NCBI GenBank assembly: GCA_013177895.1
Contig: JABLXV010000010.1
Location: 19,199 to 83,198, forward strand
Origin: Brevinematales bacterium
Lineage (GTDB): Bacteria > Spirochaetota > Brevinematia > Brevinematales > GWF1-51-8
Reading direction: 5' to 3'
Length of the DNA: 64,000 bases
The position numbers were made by a program, and so were the translations under genes. A model generated the notes under the pieces. That model was given only the letters and a program-made list of their open reading frames with translations, ran no database searches and was not told where the DNA came from. This document shows, one piece after another, positions 1-6,928 of this stretch (position 1 is its first letter; every line of letters begins with the position of its first letter).

Positions 1-19
1 GCGCGGTTCGCAAATATGG

Positions 20-48
20 TTGACACCGGGAAACAACGCATTATAATA
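20..48 (+). promoter_or_regulatory. sigma-70 promoter for the DUF1295 gene
   Basis: A TTGACA box at 20-25 and a TATAAT box at 43-48 are separated by exactly 17 bp, a perfect consensus promoter. It lies 26 bp upstream of the start codon at 75. Confidence 0.85.
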
Positions 49-74
49 TATGCAAGTCAGTTAGCGGAGTTTCT

Positions 75-977
75 ATGAAATTCATCATTTTTTTCATCAC
101 CCTCCCCGTCGGGGCGTTCGGCGCGCTGTTCGCCGTATCGTTGGGCAGACCGTTGGAGTATATCGCGAGCGCGGATCCGCTCATGGTGATTATCCCGGTC
201 GCGGCGGCGATGGCGCTGATCAGCTTCGTGTTCGGCCTGATCTTCGACGAGTACTCATGGGTCGACCGCCTCTGGAGCATCCTCCCCGCGGCGTACTCAT
301 GGATACTGACCGCGAGGGGGTGGCCGGACGCCCGCCTCATTCTTATCTCGGCGCTCATTACGTTATGGGCGGTACGGCTGACATTCAACTTCGCGCGGAA
401 AGGGGGATATTCCGGCAACGAGGATTACCGTTGGGCGGTAGTCCGTCAGTTTATCGGGAACGAGTTCCTCTGGCAGGCGTTCAATTTCGGATTCATTTCC
501 GGCTACCAGAACGCACTATTCGTCCTTTTCGTGCTTCCGGTACATCAGGCGTATATCCTGCGCGGGAAGCCGTTGGGAGCCCTCGATATCGTGTGGGCGG
601 TCCTGTTCGTCGGGCTATTGGCCATGGAAACAATCGCCGACCAGCAGCAGTGGGATTTCCACCAACTGAAGAAGACCGGGAGGATATTCGAGAAATTCGT
701 ATCGCACGGGTTGTTCCGCTTCTCGCGGCATCCGAACTATTTCGCGGAGATTATGATATGGTGGATGGTGTACCTGTTCGGCGCTGCCGTGTCCGGCGAA
801 TGGCTGGGGTGGAGTATCATAGGCGCGGTACTGTTGACCGTGCTGTTTCAGGGCTCGACTGCGCTGACCGAACGGATATCGGCGGGGAAGTACCCGGAGT
901 ACAAGGAGTATAAAAAGCGAACGAGCCGGATTATCCCGTGGTTCCCGCGCGGGGGAAAGCCCGCTAAGGTAATCTGA
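75..977 (+). CDS. DUF1295 family integral membrane protein
   Basis: The 300-residue protein is strongly hydrophobic with about six to eight membrane segments. The C-terminal part carries the block HGLFRFSRHPNYFAEIMIWW (about 216-235), typical of the DUF1295 family, which is related to steroid 5-alpha-reductases and isoprenylcysteine methyltransferases. By family it sits in the inner membrane; substrate and reaction are not established. ATG at 75 is preceded by GGAG and a consensus promoter. The 3' end overlaps the convergent peptidase gene by 14 bp. The family call is solid, the function is open. Confidence 0.85.
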   Translation: MKFIIFFITLPVGAFGALFAVSLGRPLEYIASADPLMVIIPVAAAMALISFVFGLIFDEYSWVDRLWSILPAAYSWILTARGWPDARLILISALITLWAVRLTFNFARKGGYSGNEDYRWAVVRQFIGNEFLWQAFNFGFISGYQNALFVLFVLPVHQAYILRGKPLGALDIVWAVLFVGLLAMETIADQQQWDFHQLKKTGRIFEKFVSHGLFRFSRHPNYFAEIMIWWMVYLFGAAVSGEWLGWSIIGAVLLTVLFQGSTALTERISAGKYPEYKEYKKRTSRIIPWFPRGGKPAKVI

Positions 978-2319
978 TTACCGTCATCGCTTCCATCTGC
1001 ATGGCGAGCGACCCGTTGGTGGAGTACTGGTTCAGCGACAGGTCGGAGATAGTCACCCCCGCAATCTGCCAGTATTTCTTATCCTTGTCAACATACCCCC
1101 ATGTATCGTGTATGACGTAGGGTATGTTACCGACCGAGCCGATGTAGAGCAGGATATGCCCGGTTGTGCGGATCAGGGTGATACCCCCCACGCCCTTTTT
1201 TACCACCAGCGCGAGCCGGTCTTTCTCGGAAAGGTCTTTCGGGAACTTGGTGTCGTCGCCCGTGGAAATCTGGTAATAACTGTATCGCGGAAGGACGACC
1301 CCGGTGCACGCGAACACGGCGCGCAGGAAGTCGGAGCAGTCGTAGAAGCCCATCGAACCCATCCACCCGTACGGAGTATATAGGAGCCGGAATGCCAGCT
1401 CGTAGATATTCCGCGGGGTATATCCGAGGTATCCCCTCGAGACATCGGACGGTTTCACATACCCCACGCCCCACTTGATCTTACCGTCGTCCCCCCGGAA
1501 CGGCAGGACGATCTTGAGCGAGCCGCCGGGCTGTTTCTTCGAGACGGGAAGTTTCACCCCTATCCGCAGGACTGTGTAGAACTTCGTCATCGACGGGTCG
1601 AGGTACAGGTCGGTGCGGACTGCGGTGGTCACGGCGAATACGGGATATCCCTCGAAGTCCTTGATATCCTGCAGCCCGCAGAACGCGACTGCCCCGGTCT
1701 CGATCCATCCCTCGGTGAGCGGGGCGACCGTGTAAAGCCATTTCCCGTCGGCGGTAGCGTGCTTGACCGCGACAGGTGTGCCGATATCGAGATGGTTGAC
1801 CAGATTGCGGTCGAAGTTCGTCTTAGCCGGGGAATCGTAAAGCGGCTCGACGGTCGGAAGGTTCCGCTGGGGTGCGTACCGCACGATAATCCCGTACTTC
1901 AATGTATTGGTCGCGGGTATCGCCGCGATATTCATTTTATCCTTCATCGAGTTGAAGTAGGCGAGGTCGAGCTTTTTCAGCTTGGAGTTGACGAACGGCC
2001 CCCTGTTGGTCAGGTCGTTCCATGTCCACATCAGGGTCTTGACCAGTTTCTCGCCCGCGTCGGACTGCGGGAGTTCGGGGATACTTTTTACGAGCTTCTG
2101 TTCGATCAGCATCCTGTTCCATTTGTCGATCTGCGCGGAGCTCATAATAATCTTGTCAGGATAGGGGTGCATACCGATCCAGAATCCCGGCGTCTTCATC
2201 TTTACCGATACGTTGGGAAGAGGCTTGGTAACCTTATAAACCCACTCCGGATCGGCGGCGGAGATCAGCCCCACGGCGGCGGAAAGGGTGAGAACGGTCA
2301 GTAATAGTATCTGGCGCAT
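964..2319 (-). CDS. Secreted NlpC/P60 family peptidase with SH3-like domains
   Basis: A 451-residue protein with a Sec signal peptide (residues 1-22, ending near LISAADP). The middle part (about 150-300) resembles the SH3b-type domains that precede NlpC/P60 in this architecture. The catalytic domain shows Cys328 in YDCSDFLRAVF, His388 in TTGHILLY and His404 in HDTWGY, the expected Cys-His-His set of a cell-wall gamma-D-glutamyl-diaminopimelate endopeptidase. I start at 2319 rather than the in-frame ATG at 2355 because GGGAG lies just upstream and the signal peptide then begins the protein. Role inferred: peptidoglycan turnover or muropeptide trimming in the periplasm. Confidence 0.85.
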   Translation of the reverse strand: MRQILLLTVLTLSAAVGLISAADPEWVYKVTKPLPNVSVKMKTPGFWIGMHPYPDKIIMSSAQIDKWNRMLIEQKLVKSIPELPQSDAGEKLVKTLMWTWNDLTNRGPFVNSKLKKLDLAYFNSMKDKMNIAAIPATNTLKYGIIVRYAPQRNLPTVEPLYDSPAKTNFDRNLVNHLDIGTPVAVKHATADGKWLYTVAPLTEGWIETGAVAFCGLQDIKDFEGYPVFAVTTAVRTDLYLDPSMTKFYTVLRIGVKLPVSKKQPGGSLKIVLPFRGDDGKIKWGVGYVKPSDVSRGYLGYTPRNIYELAFRLLYTPYGWMGSMGFYDCSDFLRAVFACTGVVLPRYSYYQISTGDDTKFPKDLSEKDRLALVVKKGVGGITLIRTTGHILLYIGSVGNIPYVIHDTWGYVDKDKKYWQIAGVTISDLSLNQYSTNGSLAMQMEAMTVIRLP

Positions 2320-2345
2320 ATCGACTCCCGGAAAACGAAGGGAAT

Positions 2346-2374
2346 AGTTTAACATGCTACGGACGCGCGGTCAA
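2346..2374 (-). promoter_or_regulatory. promoter for the NlpC/P60 gene
   Basis: On the minus strand TTGACC (2369-2374) is followed after 17 bp by TAAACT (2346-2351), 27 bp upstream of the chosen start at 2319. The position supports that start over the ATG at 2355, which lies upstream of the -10 box. Confidence 0.65.
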
Positions 2375-2406
2375 ACTATGGTTAATATATATCTGTTCTT
2401 AGCGCC

Positions 2407-2435
2407 TTGTGTTTTTCCCCGCGCCCCGTTAAAAT
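2407..2435 (+). promoter_or_regulatory. promoter for the DUF554 gene
   Basis: TTGTGT (2407-2412), 17 bp, TAAAAT (2430-2435), 28 bp upstream of the ATG at 2464. Divergent from the peptidase promoter. A moderate match. Confidence 0.5.
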
Positions 2436-2463
2436 ATCATCTCAATACACCATGGGGATATAT

Positions 2464-3162
2464 ATGCTGCCGTTGGGTACACTGGTAAATATGGGGGCGG
2501 TCTTAATCGGCGGGACTATCGGCCTGCTCCTTCATAAGGGATTTCCCGACCGCATCCGTGGGATGATCTTCAACGCGATGGGGCTTTTCACGCTGGTTAT
2601 CGGGTTTATGATGGCTGTCAAGATGCGCGAGCCGATCGCGGTCATAGTCAGCGTCATCCTCGGCGGATTGATCGGCGAAGTCCTGCGCCTGGAGGATCGT
2701 TCCGTGCAGGCCGGGGATTTCCTGAAGAAGAAGATCAAAGCGAAGGACGAGAAGTTTACCGAGGGGCTGGTAACGGCGTTTATGATATTCTGCGTGGGCT
2801 CGATGACGATTGTCGGGGCTATCGACGAGGGGGTGCGTAACGAGCATACCCTGCTGTACACGAAGGCTATTATGGACGGGATACTGTCGGTCACGCTCGC
2901 GGCCAGTTTCGGCGCGGGGGTGCTGTTTTCCGTTATCCCGATGCTGATCTACCAGTACGGGATCACCCTCCTCGCGGTACTGTTCAGGGGGTTATTTAAC
3001 GACGAGATGATCGCGCAGATGACCGGGGTCGGGGGAGTCCTGATACTCGGGGTGGCGGTCAATCTGCTCGAACTGAAAAAGATACGGGTCATCAATTTCC
3101 TGCCCGCGTTGATTATTATCGCGATCATAACGGTAGGGCTCCGGTTAATTTTTCCCAAGTAG
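2464..3162 (+). CDS. DUF554 family membrane protein
   Basis: A 232-residue protein with about six to seven membrane helices and the DUF554 opening MLPLGTLVNMGAVLIGGTIG, followed by a GLFTLVIGFMMA helix and the internal FCVGSMTIVGAIDEG motif. The family is a widespread inner-membrane protein of unknown, probably transport-related, function. The start at 2464 is chosen because the protein then begins with the conserved family N-terminus; a TTG at 2407 lies inside the -35 box. No operon partner is visible, and the gene is followed by an apparent independent small RNA unit. Confidence 0.85.
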   Translation: MLPLGTLVNMGAVLIGGTIGLLLHKGFPDRIRGMIFNAMGLFTLVIGFMMAVKMREPIAVIVSVILGGLIGEVLRLEDRSVQAGDFLKKKIKAKDEKFTEGLVTAFMIFCVGSMTIVGAIDEGVRNEHTLLYTKAIMDGILSVTLAASFGAGVLFSVIPMLIYQYGITLLAVLFRGLFNDEMIAQMTGVGGVLILGVAVNLLELKKIRVINFLPALIIIAIITVGLRLIFPK

Positions 3163-3165
3163 AAC

Positions 3166-3193
3166 TTGAAATTCACGGAACCGGTGGTATACT
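3166..3193 (+). promoter_or_regulatory. promoter of candidate small RNA
   Basis: TTGAAA (3166-3171), 16 bp spacer, TATACT (3188-3193). No start codon with a ribosome binding site and sizeable frame follows within 200 bp; a terminator-like hairpin ends the unit at about 3290. Confidence 0.6.
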
Positions 3194-3199
3194 TCCTAT

Positions 3200-3290
3200 A
3201 CGAAAGGGCGTATATGAAGTAAGAGGGTCAAGGGCTGGTGGTTCCGTAGAGAATACGGGAATGGGGTAACGGCACAGCCCTTTTATTATT
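3200..3290 (+). ncRNA. candidate ~90-nt structured small RNA
   Basis: Downstream of a good promoter lies a stretch with two hairpins. The first pairs TATACG with CGTATA around AAAGGG (3197-3214). The second is a branched stem in which AAGGGCTG (3230-3237) pairs with CAGCCCTT (3275-3282), enclosing a smaller stem GTTCCGTA/TACGGGAAT, and ends in TTTTATTATT. The long stem plus T-rich tail looks like an intrinsic terminator. I recognise no known RNA family: the 4.5S, 6S and tmRNA signatures are absent. It could also be an untranslated leader or simply the DUF554 terminator. Confidence 0.4.
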
Positions 3291-3311
3291 AGCAGAAGTA
3301 TAGTATATAAA

Positions 3312-3351
3312 TTCGGGAACAGGATGAAAATAGGTAAATATCAGTCCCGAA
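3312..3351. other. 7-bp inverted repeat upstream of lipoprotein gene
   Basis: TTCGGGA (3312-3318) and TCCCGAA (3345-3351) form a perfect inverted repeat with a 26-nt A-rich interior. It ends just before TTGATA (3356-3361), which with TAAAAT (3380-3385, 18 bp away) is the likely promoter of the lipoprotein gene at 3414. It may be an operator or a weak terminator. Confidence 0.35.
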
Positions 3352-3413
3352 AAATTTGATATGAATCGAAGGTACATGTTAAAATATGGGAGAAATATAT
3401 CAGGAGGATCAGT

Positions 3414-4160
3414 ATGAAAGTTAAAGTTTTAGCGGTTATGGCTTTATTGACGATGGGTTTCATGGTCGGGTGTGATATTACGATTACGGACACTACTCCC
3501 CCGAATCCCGATACGATTGTCATGGATTTCGGCGGCACGGGCGCGGGTGTTTTCTGTTTCTCTAACTCAACCTCGCAGTACACGTTAAAGACATTTATAA
3601 TGGATACCGTATTCGGTGAATGGAATGATAAGGGTTTCACCAATGTAGATGTCGCTCCGGGAAAAACCGGGATGATTATCAATCTGGATGCCGGTACGTA
3701 TTATTTCTGCATGGAAATGCATAATAATTCCTACAGCTTCGATTTTACCATGTCTAACTCAATTTATAACACCATAATTACTACCTCGAATACGAACTTT
3801 GCCTCGATTGAGCCCGCATGGATTGGAATCACCAACAGTTCATGTTATTCTGTTAGTAATTTTATTATTTTAGATGCGTCTACTTTTGATTTTTGTTCTA
3901 TCTTAATTGAAGGGACTGATGATGCAAAAGCAAATCATATTGATGCTGGATATACACATACCGCCGCTCCTTATTACACAAACTGGTATGAAATGATTCC
4001 AGCGGAAATTCCTGCTGGTATGTATAATATATTAACTGTGAATGGAATTTTAACAAAGTATTTTCTCACTAACTCTTCAGTAAGTTTACAAGGGAGAAAA
4101 ACTAATGCATTCACAATGACCTCTGTTCCTTTCTTAAACGGTACTTGGTATTGGAATTAA
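3414..4160 (+). CDS. hypothetical lipoprotein
   Basis: A 248-residue protein with a lipoprotein signal peptide: MKVKVLAVMALLTMGFMVGC puts the lipidated cysteine at residue 20. The rest is rich in Thr, Ser, Asn, Phe and Tyr and looks beta-rich. It has repeated short blocks of the type GTYYF and FDFTMSNS but no domain I recognise. AGGAGGATC precedes the ATG. The second half (after about 3780) is clearly more A+T-rich and has different codon use than the first, which suggests recombination or recent acquisition of the 3' half. The gene is monocistronic, bounded by its own promoter and a strong terminator. Confidence 0.7.
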   Translation: MKVKVLAVMALLTMGFMVGCDITITDTTPPNPDTIVMDFGGTGAGVFCFSNSTSQYTLKTFIMDTVFGEWNDKGFTNVDVAPGKTGMIINLDAGTYYFCMEMHNNSYSFDFTMSNSIYNTIITTSNTNFASIEPAWIGITNSSCYSVSNFIILDASTFDFCSILIEGTDDAKANHIDAGYTHTAAPYYTNWYEMIPAEIPAGMYNILTVNGILTKYFLTNSSVSLQGRKTNAFTMTSVPFLNGTWYWN

Positions 4161-4179
4161 TCGATTACTAAATAACAAA

Positions 4180-4209
4180 GGCCCCGCATCGAGCGGGGTC
4201 TTTTTTTTT
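4180..4209 (+). terminator. intrinsic terminator of lipoprotein gene
   Basis: The stem GCCCCGC/GCGGGGT with loop ATCGA is followed by a run of nine T (4201-4209). Confidence 0.85.
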
Positions 4210-4218
4210 ATTCAGGAT

Positions 4219-4247
4219 TTGACCGGAACGAAAGGATAGGGTATATT
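4219..4247 (+). promoter_or_regulatory. promoter for the DUF433 gene
   Basis: TTGACC (4219-4224), 17 bp, TATATT (4242-4247), 18 bp before the ATG at 4266. Confidence 0.6.
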
Positions 4248-4265
4248 ATTAAAAAGGAGAAATCA

Positions 4266-4505
4266 ATGTTAAACGATTCGCTTTCTTCCAGAATAATAAT
4301 TAACCCGAGTATTCTTGCCGGTAAACCGATTATCCGGGGAATGAGAATATCCGTGGAACAAGTGTTACAATCATTGGCGGGGGCTTTGAATATCCCGGAT
4401 ACTCTTCAGGAATATCCCGAATTGGAATTAGACGATATTAAGGCGGTTTTATTATATGCGGCGGATTTAGTAAAAGAAGAAAAGGTTTTACTTTTGGAAA
4501 AATAA
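4266..4505 (+). CDS. DUF433 domain antitoxin
   Basis: The 79-residue protein fits the DUF433 family: IIINPSILAGKPIIRGMRIS (10-29) is the family signature, followed by a helix-turn-helix-like region with DTLQEYPELELDDIKAVLLYAADL. Such proteins act as antitoxins and DNA-binding repressors of an adjacent DUF5615 PIN-like RNase. The stop codon overlaps the next start (TAATG), as expected for such a pair, but the toxin gene here is cut short. The antitoxin is intact and may be a remnant. Confidence 0.85.
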   Translation: MLNDSLSSRIIINPSILAGKPIIRGMRISVEQVLQSLAGALNIPDTLQEYPELELDDIKAVLLYAADLVKEEKVLLLEK

Positions 4506-4603
4506 TGAAATTTCTAATCGATGTGAATATTGGAAAATCTATTGAAAGGTTTTTAAAAGAACAGGGCTTTGATATACTATATAATCAATTGAGAATTAAG
4601 TAG
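4505..4603 (+). pseudogene. truncated DUF5615 PIN-like toxin
   Basis: An ATG overlapping the antitoxin stop opens a frame beginning MKFLIDVNIGKSIERFLKEQ, the standard N-terminus of DUF5615 PIN-like toxins (normally about 110-120 residues, with the first acidic catalytic Asp in LIDVN). The frame stops after 32 residues at 4603, after GFDILYNQLRIK, where homologues continue into the catalytic core. No continuation is visible before uvrB. I read this as a decayed toxin gene; the truncation removes most active-site acids. Confidence 0.75.
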
Positions 4604-4638
4604 TATCAGCATTCAGCTAAATCTCCGGTCTATTTTCT

Positions 4639-6621
4639 CTACTTTTCCCCGCTTTTCCGTAGTTCCCGTAGCTCATCCCTGATGATCGCGGCGTTTTCGA
4701 AATCGAGATTCTCGGCGTACTGGTACATCAGCTTCTCGAGTTCCTCCTCGAGGGTCTTCCGTTCGATAAACTTCCGCTTATACTCCTTGAGCGCCGATCT
4801 CCCGTCCTTCTTTTCCTCTTCCTGCTGGATCTTCCGCTCGAGGATATCGTGAATATCCTTCTGTATCGATAACGGCGTGATGCCGTGCGCCTCGTTGTAG
4901 TCGGCCTGAATTTTCCGCCTGCGGTCGGTTTCCCCGATAGCCTCGGTCATCGCGTCGGTCATTTTATCCGCGTACATCAGTACCTTTCCGTTGACATGGC
5001 GGGCGCTGCGGCCGATAGTCTGGATGAGGGATCGCGCCGAACGAAGGAATCCCATCTTATCGGCGTCGAGGATAACCACGAGCGACACCTCCGGGAGGTC
5101 GATCCCCTCGCGGAGCAGGTTGATACCGACCAGTACGTCGTATTTCCCCGTCCGCAGGTCGCGCAGGATTTCCACCCGCTCGATCGTCTCGATCTCCGAA
5201 TGGAGGTAATTCACCTTGAGGCCGTTCTCGGTCAGGTACTCGGTGAGGTCTTCCGCCATCTTCTTGGTGAGCGTGGTGATCAGGATACGTTCACCGCCCG
5301 CGATACGCGACCGCGCCTCGAGTATAATATCTTCGATCTGCCCCTTCGACGGGCGTACCTCGATCTCCGGGTCGAGCAGTCCGGTCGGGCGGATGATCTG
5401 TTCGACAATCGCCTCGCTGTGCTCCATCTCGTAGACAGCGGGGGTCGCCGATACGAACAGCGTCCGGCGTACCATACCCTCGAACTCCGGGAAGTTGAGG
5501 GGGCGGTTGTCGAGCGCGGACGGGAGGCGGAATCCGAAGTCCACGAGGTTCTGCTTGCGCGCGCGGTCGCCGTTATACATCCCCCCGATCTGCGGGATCG
5601 ACACGTGCGATTCGTCAATTATCGTCAGCGCGTCCTCGGGGAAATAATCCAACAGGACGAACGGCTTCTCGCCGGGCTTGCGGAACGAGAGGTGGCGGGA
5701 GTAGTTCTCGATCCCGTTACAGTACCCCATCTCGACCAGCATCTCCATATCGTAGACGGTACGCGTTTCGAGACGGTACGCCTCGATCTCCTTGCCCTGC
5801 GACTTGAGCTCCTGTACCCGCCCGGCAAGTTCCGCCTCGATCGTCTCGAGCGCGCGTTTGAGCTTGTCGTCGGTCGTCAGGAAGAGCTTCGCGGGATAGA
5901 TCACCATCTGGTCGAGCACGGCGAGCACGTTCCCGTTGATATAATGCACGATCTTGATCGCCTCGATCTCGTCGCCGAAGAACTCGATTCGGACGACCTC
6001 ACGGGCATACGCGATATGGATATCCACCACGTCGCCCTTCACGCGGAATCCCGCGCGCGCGAGGTCGAAATCGTTGCGCTCATACTGGATACGGACGAGG
6101 TGCTTCAGGAAATCCTCGCGGTCGAGCTGCATCCCCTTTTTGACATGGAGCATCAGTTCGCGGTAATCGGTCGGAGCGCCCAACCCGTAGATACACGATA
6201 CCGAAGCGACCACCACGACGTCCCGGCGGTCCATCAGCGACGCGACCGCGGATACGCGCATCCGGTCGATCTCGTCGTTGATCTCGGATTCCTTCTCGAT
6301 ATAAAGGTCGCGCTGGGGGACATACGCCTCCGGCTGGTAATAATCGTAATAGGAGACAAAGTACTCGACCGCGTTATCGGGGAAAAAGTCCTTGAATTCG
6401 CGGAATAGCTGAGCGGCGAGGGTCTTGTTATGCGAGATGATGAGCGCGGGCACCTGGAGATTCTGGATCACCCCCGCCATCGTGAAAGTTTTCCCGCTGC
6501 CGGTGACCCCGAGCAGGGTCTGACGGGTTATCCCGCTTTGGAAATTCTCGGAAATCTGCTCGATTGCCGCGCCCTGATCCCCGGCGGGCTGAAACTTGGA
6601 CTTCAGTACGAACCCGGACAT
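4639..6621 (-). CDS. uvrB: UvrABC excinuclease subunit B
   Basis: A 660-residue UvrB, the damage-verifying helicase-like subunit of nucleotide excision repair. Visible features: Walker A GVTGSGKT (38-45), the beta-hairpin region YFVSYYDYYQPEAYVPQRD, a DESHVS box, the C-terminal helicase domain with LVGINLLREGIDLPEVSLV and QTIGRSARH, and a C-terminal UVR motif (about 620-655) with the YAENLDFENAAIIRDEL block that contacts UvrC. Length and order are typical. No uvrA or uvrC is in the window. ATG at 6621 is preceded by GGGAGG and a good promoter. Confidence 0.98.
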   Translation of the reverse strand: MSGFVLKSKFQPAGDQGAAIEQISENFQSGITRQTLLGVTGSGKTFTMAGVIQNLQVPALIISHNKTLAAQLFREFKDFFPDNAVEYFVSYYDYYQPEAYVPQRDLYIEKESEINDEIDRMRVSAVASLMDRRDVVVVASVSCIYGLGAPTDYRELMLHVKKGMQLDREDFLKHLVRIQYERNDFDLARAGFRVKGDVVDIHIAYAREVVRIEFFGDEIEAIKIVHYINGNVLAVLDQMVIYPAKLFLTTDDKLKRALETIEAELAGRVQELKSQGKEIEAYRLETRTVYDMEMLVEMGYCNGIENYSRHLSFRKPGEKPFVLLDYFPEDALTIIDESHVSIPQIGGMYNGDRARKQNLVDFGFRLPSALDNRPLNFPEFEGMVRRTLFVSATPAVYEMEHSEAIVEQIIRPTGLLDPEIEVRPSKGQIEDIILEARSRIAGGERILITTLTKKMAEDLTEYLTENGLKVNYLHSEIETIERVEILRDLRTGKYDVLVGINLLREGIDLPEVSLVVILDADKMGFLRSARSLIQTIGRSARHVNGKVLMYADKMTDAMTEAIGETDRRRKIQADYNEAHGITPLSIQKDIHDILERKIQQEEEKKDGRSALKEYKRKFIERKTLEEELEKLMYQYAENLDFENAAIIRDELRELRKSGEK

Positions 6622-6644
6622 ATGCCCTCCCGAATGATATAAGT

Positions 6645-6673
6645 ATTATAACTTAATCGCGCGGATAGGGCAA
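6645..6673 (-). promoter_or_regulatory. promoter for uvrB
   Basis: On the minus strand TTGCCC (6668-6673), 17 bp, TATAAT (6645-6650), 23 bp upstream of the uvrB ATG. No LexA-type box was recognised. Confidence 0.7.
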
Positions 6674-6679
6674 ACCAAG

Positions 6680-6713
6680 TATTAAAAATTAAAGAGGCAG
6701 TCGAATGACTGCC
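6680..6713 (-). terminator. intrinsic terminator upstream of uvrB
   Basis: Read on the minus strand, GGCAGTC ATTC GACTGCC (6696-6713) is followed by a T-rich tract at 6680-6694. It terminates transcription coming from the alpha-2-macroglobulin gene and its repeats. Confidence 0.75.
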
Positions 6714-6735
6714 CCCGTTAAATGTGAACAAAAAT

Positions 6736-6928
6736 TATTTCTGCTTATCCACCGCTATGTTCTGATTCTCCGACTCCACGGATGGAGGAGTCCCGTGGTG
6801 ACAGGATGTCAAGGAACGGGACTATTCCACGGATGGAGGAGTCCCGTGGTGACAGGATGTCAAGGAACGGGACTATTCCATTATTACATAACTATTTCTG
6901 TTTATCCACCGCTATGTTCTGATTCTCC
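6736..6928. repeat. duplicated 36-bp gene end flanking two 51-bp tandem repeats
   Basis: The last coding bases of the macroglobulin gene with its stop region (6893-6928) recur almost unchanged (one mismatch) at 6736-6771. Between the copies stand two identical 51-bp units in tandem (6776-6826 and 6827-6877). Each unit holds nested inverted repeats, AGTCCCGT/ACGGGACT outside and TGACA-GGA-TGTCA inside, and so folds into a hairpin. The arrangement looks like insertion of a palindromic element with duplication of the target, then duplication of the element. It codes for nothing evident. Confidence 0.8.

Noticed and set aside
3200..3290. Signal recognition particle (4.5S) RNA or 6S RNA
   Set aside because: The conserved 4.5S apical loop (GGAAGCAGC-like) is missing and the size and shape do not fit 6S RNA.
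4885..6408. 507-codon frame antisense to uvrB
   Set aside because: Shadow of uvrB; low-complexity Arg/Asp/Leu/Val-rich translation with no family features.
6776..6877. CRISPR array from tandem repeats
   Set aside because: Only two units, directly adjacent without spacers, and no cas genes.
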